A stretch of 64,000 nucleotides of DNA, from assembly GCA_025331445.1 (NCBI GenBank), contig JAIWNE010000030.1, positions 124,001 through 188,000 of the forward strand. The letters are read 5' to 3'. Below are positions 60,501-64,000 of the stretch, one piece after another; position 1 is the first letter of the stretch; each line of letters begins with the position of its first letter. The DNA comes from Blakeslea trispora (Eukaryota > Mucoromycota > Mucoromycetes > Mucorales > Choanephoraceae). Under the pieces are notes generated by a model. That model made no database searches and was not told the DNA's origin. It saw only the letters and a list, made by a program, of their open reading frames with translations. The position numbers and the translations under genes are program-made.

Positions 60501-61587
60501 GATCATCTTGTTATCACCCCACATGACAGATAGATTGGTAATACAGTTAGTCAATGCAGACTCATAGCAGGCCATATGAAGAGTGTTTTTTGGTTGGATG
60601 AACTGTTTGACTGAGTCAGAGATGGCTTCCATTAACAGGGTTCTCAAAGGATAATCTGTTTTGGTCTTTGTTTTCAAGCCACGAACACCATAAAAACCAG
60701 ACTTCAAAAAATGAATATGTCGGTCAGTGAAGAGAAAAGGAATGTCATTAGCATCAGGAGAGGCAAGAAAGTTGGAAGCATATGGAGAGGCAGAAAAAAT
60801 CAAGGTATCTTGTAGCTGAAAGTTACTTGGGAAGATGCTTTGTATTTGAAAGCCATTTGATCTATCAAATACTGATTTTCCATTGCGAACAGCAAAAGTA
60901 TGGCTTCAGAAACAGGACATTATCATAAACATGATTTTTTGAAAGTCACTGATAAAGTTGGAGGTCTGAGGCAGTAGTTCAGCAAGCTTAGTATCAAAGA
61001 GTTGTCTAACTTCAGGTGCAAGATCATCTCGTATCAACGAGGGAAAATACGCAGTACAGACTTCAAAATATTCTTCAACAACAACAAAGGGAGCAGGTTC
61101 GGTAGGGAGCTCTTCTGAAGAAGGTTCAATGGCTTGAGTAGAGCTAGTTGCTTCAGTAGTAGGATTGCTTACAGACTCTTGGACGACATCAAAATTTTGT
61201 TGGGCATATCTTCTCCAAAGATCAATTGCTCGAGACACTGAATTATCATTTTGAAATCTGTTTGCAGATTCTCGCAAACCGAGGTTAGCATGTTTATCCA
61301 TATCAGCATACAGTCCTCTTGGAATTTGACCAGCAAGAGTTTTGGCTTTGAGAGCAGAGTAGTTTGGCTTCTTTTTGTTTTTTTTCACGGATAATGTTAT
61401 CGTGTAGCTTGGCTTGAGCTACGATATAAACCAGGTCATGGAATTCTTCTACAGACATTTCGGATGCACGTCTCATGCCAGGAGCTATGGTAGATGGTTG
61501 TTGTTGCACATTGACAGACAACTGGGGCGCAGGAGTATAACGACCGCCCAAATAGAATGTATCTTGTAGAGCCCTGCGGTAGGACAT
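57507..61587 (-). CDS. Fanzor: TnpB-like candidate RNA-guided endonuclease
   Basis: Catalytic exon 57507-59836 lies in a 778-codon ORF whose first ATG is at 59843; residue numbers count from there. RuvC-I is FSGTDNGVVKM (Asp459), the RuvC-II region is MIGDRGFGIGS, and Glu668 in ITNENYTSQTC sits where rearranged Fanzor active sites place their glutamate. A zinc ribbon has C675-x2-C678 and C706-x4-C711, and RuvC-III is TSRDKVSALAIA (Asp724). Upstream, the same frame continues through exon 59960-60086 (introns 59837-59959 with CTAAC-CAG, and 60087-60152), then 60153-61388 and 61303-61587. Splicing the 123-base intron removes both the TAA at 59850-59852 and the ATG at 59843. Two joints stay unsolved: an A8 run near 61380 needs an intron or is a frameshift, and a TGA at 60906-60908 needs an intron or is a nonsense codon. 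Full length would be roughly 1,250 residues. Catalytic half intact; activity unknown. Confidence 0.82.
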
Positions 61588-62519
61588 TGCCTAAGAGGGA
61601 TTAGATCTATTCATAGCATATTAGTGGGGCAGATATATCAAGGTCAGAATAAAATATATCTTACTCCTTCAAGCAATAAGAGATTAGATGTATTAGAAGA
61701 ATCTAACAGATGAGGTAACAGAGAGAAAGAGAAAAACAGAAACAACTTTTTTTGCCTTTTATATGATAGATTGTATATTCTTTGTTCTCTTTGTGTAACA
61801 CTTGAGTGAGACAAACAAATCAGAGTCTTAAAATTGAAACTTTTTGAATATAGAGATGAATGTCGAAAGTTTTACCCCGAAATTCAACAGCAATTGACAA
61901 CCATTCTACAATAAATAGGCTTGAATGAACCAGGATGTCATAGTATGCTTGGGAAGAAAAAGAGCTTTCTGATCATGAGATCCTGATTCATGCAAGTCCA
62001 TTTCTTGTAGAATGGCTATTAATTACAGATAAATTTCAGGATGAAACTTTCAACACTTATTCCATATGCCTCAAAATGTATATTGCTGATGATTTTTACC
62101 CAAATAATCACATTACTCTGTAATTACAGACTTGATTCCATAAATGGGGCACTTTTTCATTTTCAGAAGGACTTTCTTCATTCTGACATGCTTGTCAGAA
62201 GGTCCTCTGAACGTTCAGCCAGAATGATGTTACTCGAAAGCATGTCTTTCATTGACTTCTCTAATAGTGTTTCTTATATGAAATACAGCTCTTTTAAGGA
62301 TTGCAGGGCGTTACTGGCTTCGTTTATGAGACAAAGCTTACTTCGTTAGCTTGATTGTCTTACTCACTTTCGTTTCTTATTTGTAGTCGAACAAGCTTTC
62401 AATCACTGTAATTTTCTTGATGAATTTCTTTGGTAGAAGAGAGAAAATTTTATAGTTTTTAGTAATATTCTGTTTGAGCCCACTCATCAAAAGGCATGGC
62501 ATGTGAAAGCTTAAATGAG
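61588..62519. other. Fanzor promoter side of the element
   Basis: About 930 bases between the Fanzor start and the right terminal repeat. A plus-strand frame at 62041-62349 has no recognisable content. A minus-strand TATATAAAA-like stretch (CATATAAAAGGC, about 61755-61766) could serve as a TATA element for the Fanzor transcript. Confidence 0.35.
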
Positions 62520-62605
62520 CGACGGTAATAACAACTTTTATTGGCTAACAGTGTCCAATCGTATTGCTTATTACCGGCGGAGTAGCCCCCCAGACACAGC
62601 AGCCC
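62520..62605 (-). repeat. Right long terminal inverted repeat
   Basis: On the minus strand it begins GGGCTGCTGTGTCTGGGG, has two extra G before CTACTCCGCC, and ends TTATTACCGTCG. Confidence 0.9.
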
Positions 62606-62913
62606 CGCCAAGATTGACTTCTCGCTGAGTTTAAATCAGTAAAAACAAAGTTTTTAGTTTTATTTTTTTGAAAACACAATCTCAACAATGGTCAGTGATG
62701 GCTTGCAAAGAATAAGGAAACAAAGAACATAGGCATAATCCCGAGCACTGGCATTAGCAAATGGTACAAATTTTCTCGTTCAGTTTGTAGTTAACATTCA
62801 TATATATTAGCCCTGAGACAAATACGACACAGAGGATTTGAACATCATCTCCCTTTGTTTAAAAAGCTTTTCTATCAATACATTGTTGGCATGTCTGCCA
62901 AGATTGAGCAACA

Positions 62914-63090
62914 TACAATAGTCGCTCTATTTAAGGGTAGCCAAAAATCTTGAAAATCCCACCCTTAAATAGAGAATACCCTTAAAGAAAATTGGTTTTA
63001 GAGCTTGTATTGATAAATCCTTTTCAGAAACCCACCCTTATATAGAGAATACCCTTAAATAGAACACCCTTAAATAGAGCGACTACTGTA
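62914..63090 (-). mobile_element. 177-bp TA-flanked MITE, second full copy
   Basis: Same length as the copy at 13563-13739 but inverted: TA-CAATAGTCGCTCTATTTAAGGGT at the left and ...CTTAAATAGAGCGACTACTG-TA at the right, with internal CCTTAAATAGAGAATACCC repeats and the shared core TTGGTTTTAGAGCTTGTATTG. About 300 bases outside the large element. Confidence 0.88.
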
Positions 63091-63259
63091 GCACTTGCAT
63101 TAACATAAAGAGATGAACAAAGACCTTATACTTCTAATATTGTCTTAAAAAGTATTCCGTTTACTAACTCACATCGTATATAGTGAATTTTATCATCAAA
63201 TAAACATGTCTGTCATATGAGTCAAAACTTTCGATTGATATGTGTCTTTTTTTTTTCTT

Positions 63260-63500
63260 ACTGCCCCGGGGCCCGTGTTTTTTTATTACCGAAGCAAAGG
63301 CTTAAAATACACGAAGCGAAGCCAAGGGCTTCTTCTATACCATAGCGAAGTTTCGAAAAAAAAATTGAGTGGGGCCCCACTTAAATCTTCATATCGGATT
63401 AGCTGGCCTGCGTAGCGTTATGGAACCATAGTGAAGGTCAAGAAACTTTACTGCAGCGTAGCGAAGGTCAAAATTTCATTACCGCAATGGAGGCTTGGTT
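63260..63500. repeat. GC-rich dispersed repeat with CGTAGCGAAGG phrases
   Basis: Contains CCCCGGGGCCC, GGGGCCCCAC and recurring phrases ACGAAGCGAAGCCAAGGG, AGCGTAGCGAAGGTCA. Composition is unlike the surroundings. A similar patch is at 45530-45600. Probably the tail of a dispersed repeat; no coding signal. Confidence 0.5.
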
Positions 63501-63708
63501 TGGAAAGTATTCATTCTTATAACAAAGTGTGCATTTTTCCCACTATTGGATCAGAAGAAATTAATACTCCCTTTTAGATTTGAAGGGTTAAATTGTAGTC
63601 AAGGAAAACAAGAGTAAATTTCTTTATAAGTCATTAGAAGAGAAAATAGAAAGATAGAGAAAGAGGATAAGTATAGAAAACAGTAAGAAGAAATTCAGGT
63701 TGCTAAAA

Positions 63709-64000
63709 TTAAGGTATATATTGTATAGAAATTTCATTGTCGCTTGCTTCCTCTGGAAGCAGAATTCCGTATCCTGTGCCTTTGATTGGTTTCTTTAAAT
63801 CTGTATTTACCATGTCGTAAAGGCTTGATTCAACTTTTTGACCCATCAGCCTTCTCACTTCGAATGAGTCATGCTCTTGCTTCATTTTGTTAATGGTGCG
63901 ACAGGTTGCTTCGATACACCCCTAAGATTTATGTTAACATGCTTGACTGAAAAACAATGTTAAGTTGTATCTTACTCTAAGGCACCATGCCAGATTACCC
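63709..64000 (-). CDS. 3' end of an unrecognised gene running off the window
   Basis: Two minus-strand exons: 63976-64000 (partial, reading GNLAWCLR) and 63709-63921, joined across a GT-AG intron in phase 0. The last 71 codons read GCIEATCRTINKMKQEHDSF, then VRRLMGQKVESSLYDMVNTD, then GTGYGILLPEEASDNE, ending at TAA 63709-63711. Hydrophilic, helical, no family recognised. The 5' part lies outside the window. Confidence 0.55.

Larger units (their letters stand above)
54018..62605. mobile_element. Large TIR-bounded transposon carrying a Fanzor gene, with a nested mariner
   Basis: The ends are inverted copies of each other over about 85 bp (54018-54101 and 62520-62605); by my hand alignment they differ at six positions and one 2-base gap. 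Contents: a nested 1.35-kb Tc1/mariner (54210-55563), an unknown ORF (55748-56302), a decayed IS630/mariner-type transposase (56382-57420) and the minus-strand Fanzor gene (57507-61587). Fanzor genes are known to travel inside several eukaryotic DNA transposon classes, including mariner-like ones. A shorter unit of 57425-62605 is also possible, because a degenerate end-like sequence lies at 57425-57447. The target duplication is not resolved. Confidence 0.75.

Noticed and set aside
62041..62349. 102-codon ORF near the element's right end
   Set aside because: No homology, start context or splice partner; leucine/serine-rich chance frame.

Overview
The window looks like nuclear DNA of an early-diverging fungus, most likely Mucoromycota (Mucorales-like). 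Genes are AT-rich and densely split by short introns (about 40-125 bases, mostly GT-AG, often with a CTAAC/CTAAT branch site). The gene set (velvet factor, Rua1-type zinc protein, Spa2-like polarity scaffold, TBC Rab-GAP, citron/ROCK-type kinase) and the transposon set (DUF6729 element, MULE, Helitron-type helicase, LINE, Tc1/mariner, Fanzor) fit that lineage. The species cannot be named from this sequence alone.

Layout. 0.3-5.6 kb: a monocarboxylate-type MFS transporter containing a 2-base microexon, then an F-box/WD40 protein. 6.3-9.9 kb: a decayed DUF6729-type transposon with matching terminal inverted repeats. 10-11.7 kb: a polyQ protein with a Rua1 C-terminal domain. 11.7-15.1 kb: gene-poor DNA with a 177-bp MITE. 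15.1-24.9 kb: Spa2-like protein, NADH-cytochrome b5 reductase, two unrecognised genes, a 42-residue secreted peptide and an N-terminally membrane-anchored orphan. 25-41.5 kb: host genes for a YbaK-type deacylase, an AGC kinase, a START protein, a TBC Rab-GAP, a velvet regulator with a Gln-rich tail and threonyl-tRNA synthetase. Splice models for most of these close in frame from start to stop.

43.3-48.4 kb is a transposon graveyard: MULE/SWIM relic, Pif1/Helitron-type helicase relic, and a 5'-truncated, frameshifted LINE. A palindromic 174-bp MITE lies about 110 bp upstream of a nine-exon gene of unknown function (50.2-52.1 kb). A higher-order tandem repeat (53.6-53.9 kb) precedes the main find.

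Main find: 54,018-62,605 is bounded by long inverted repeats of about 85 bp. Inside, on the minus strand, is a Fanzor gene (eukaryotic TnpB homologue, a candidate RNA-guided nuclease) with RuvC-I, RuvC-III and zinc-ribbon residues in place and a glutamate where rearranged Fanzor active sites carry one. The same interval holds a second, decayed IS630/mariner-type transposase, an unknown 184-residue ORF, and a nested 1,354-bp Tc1/mariner element with TA target duplications and a DD34E transposase broken by one stop codon. The Fanzor appears to carry a long N-terminal region joined by introns, one of which would remove the stop just upstream of the large ORF. A degenerate copy of the terminal sequence lies 60-80 bases past the Fanzor stop, where a guide (omega) RNA would be expected.
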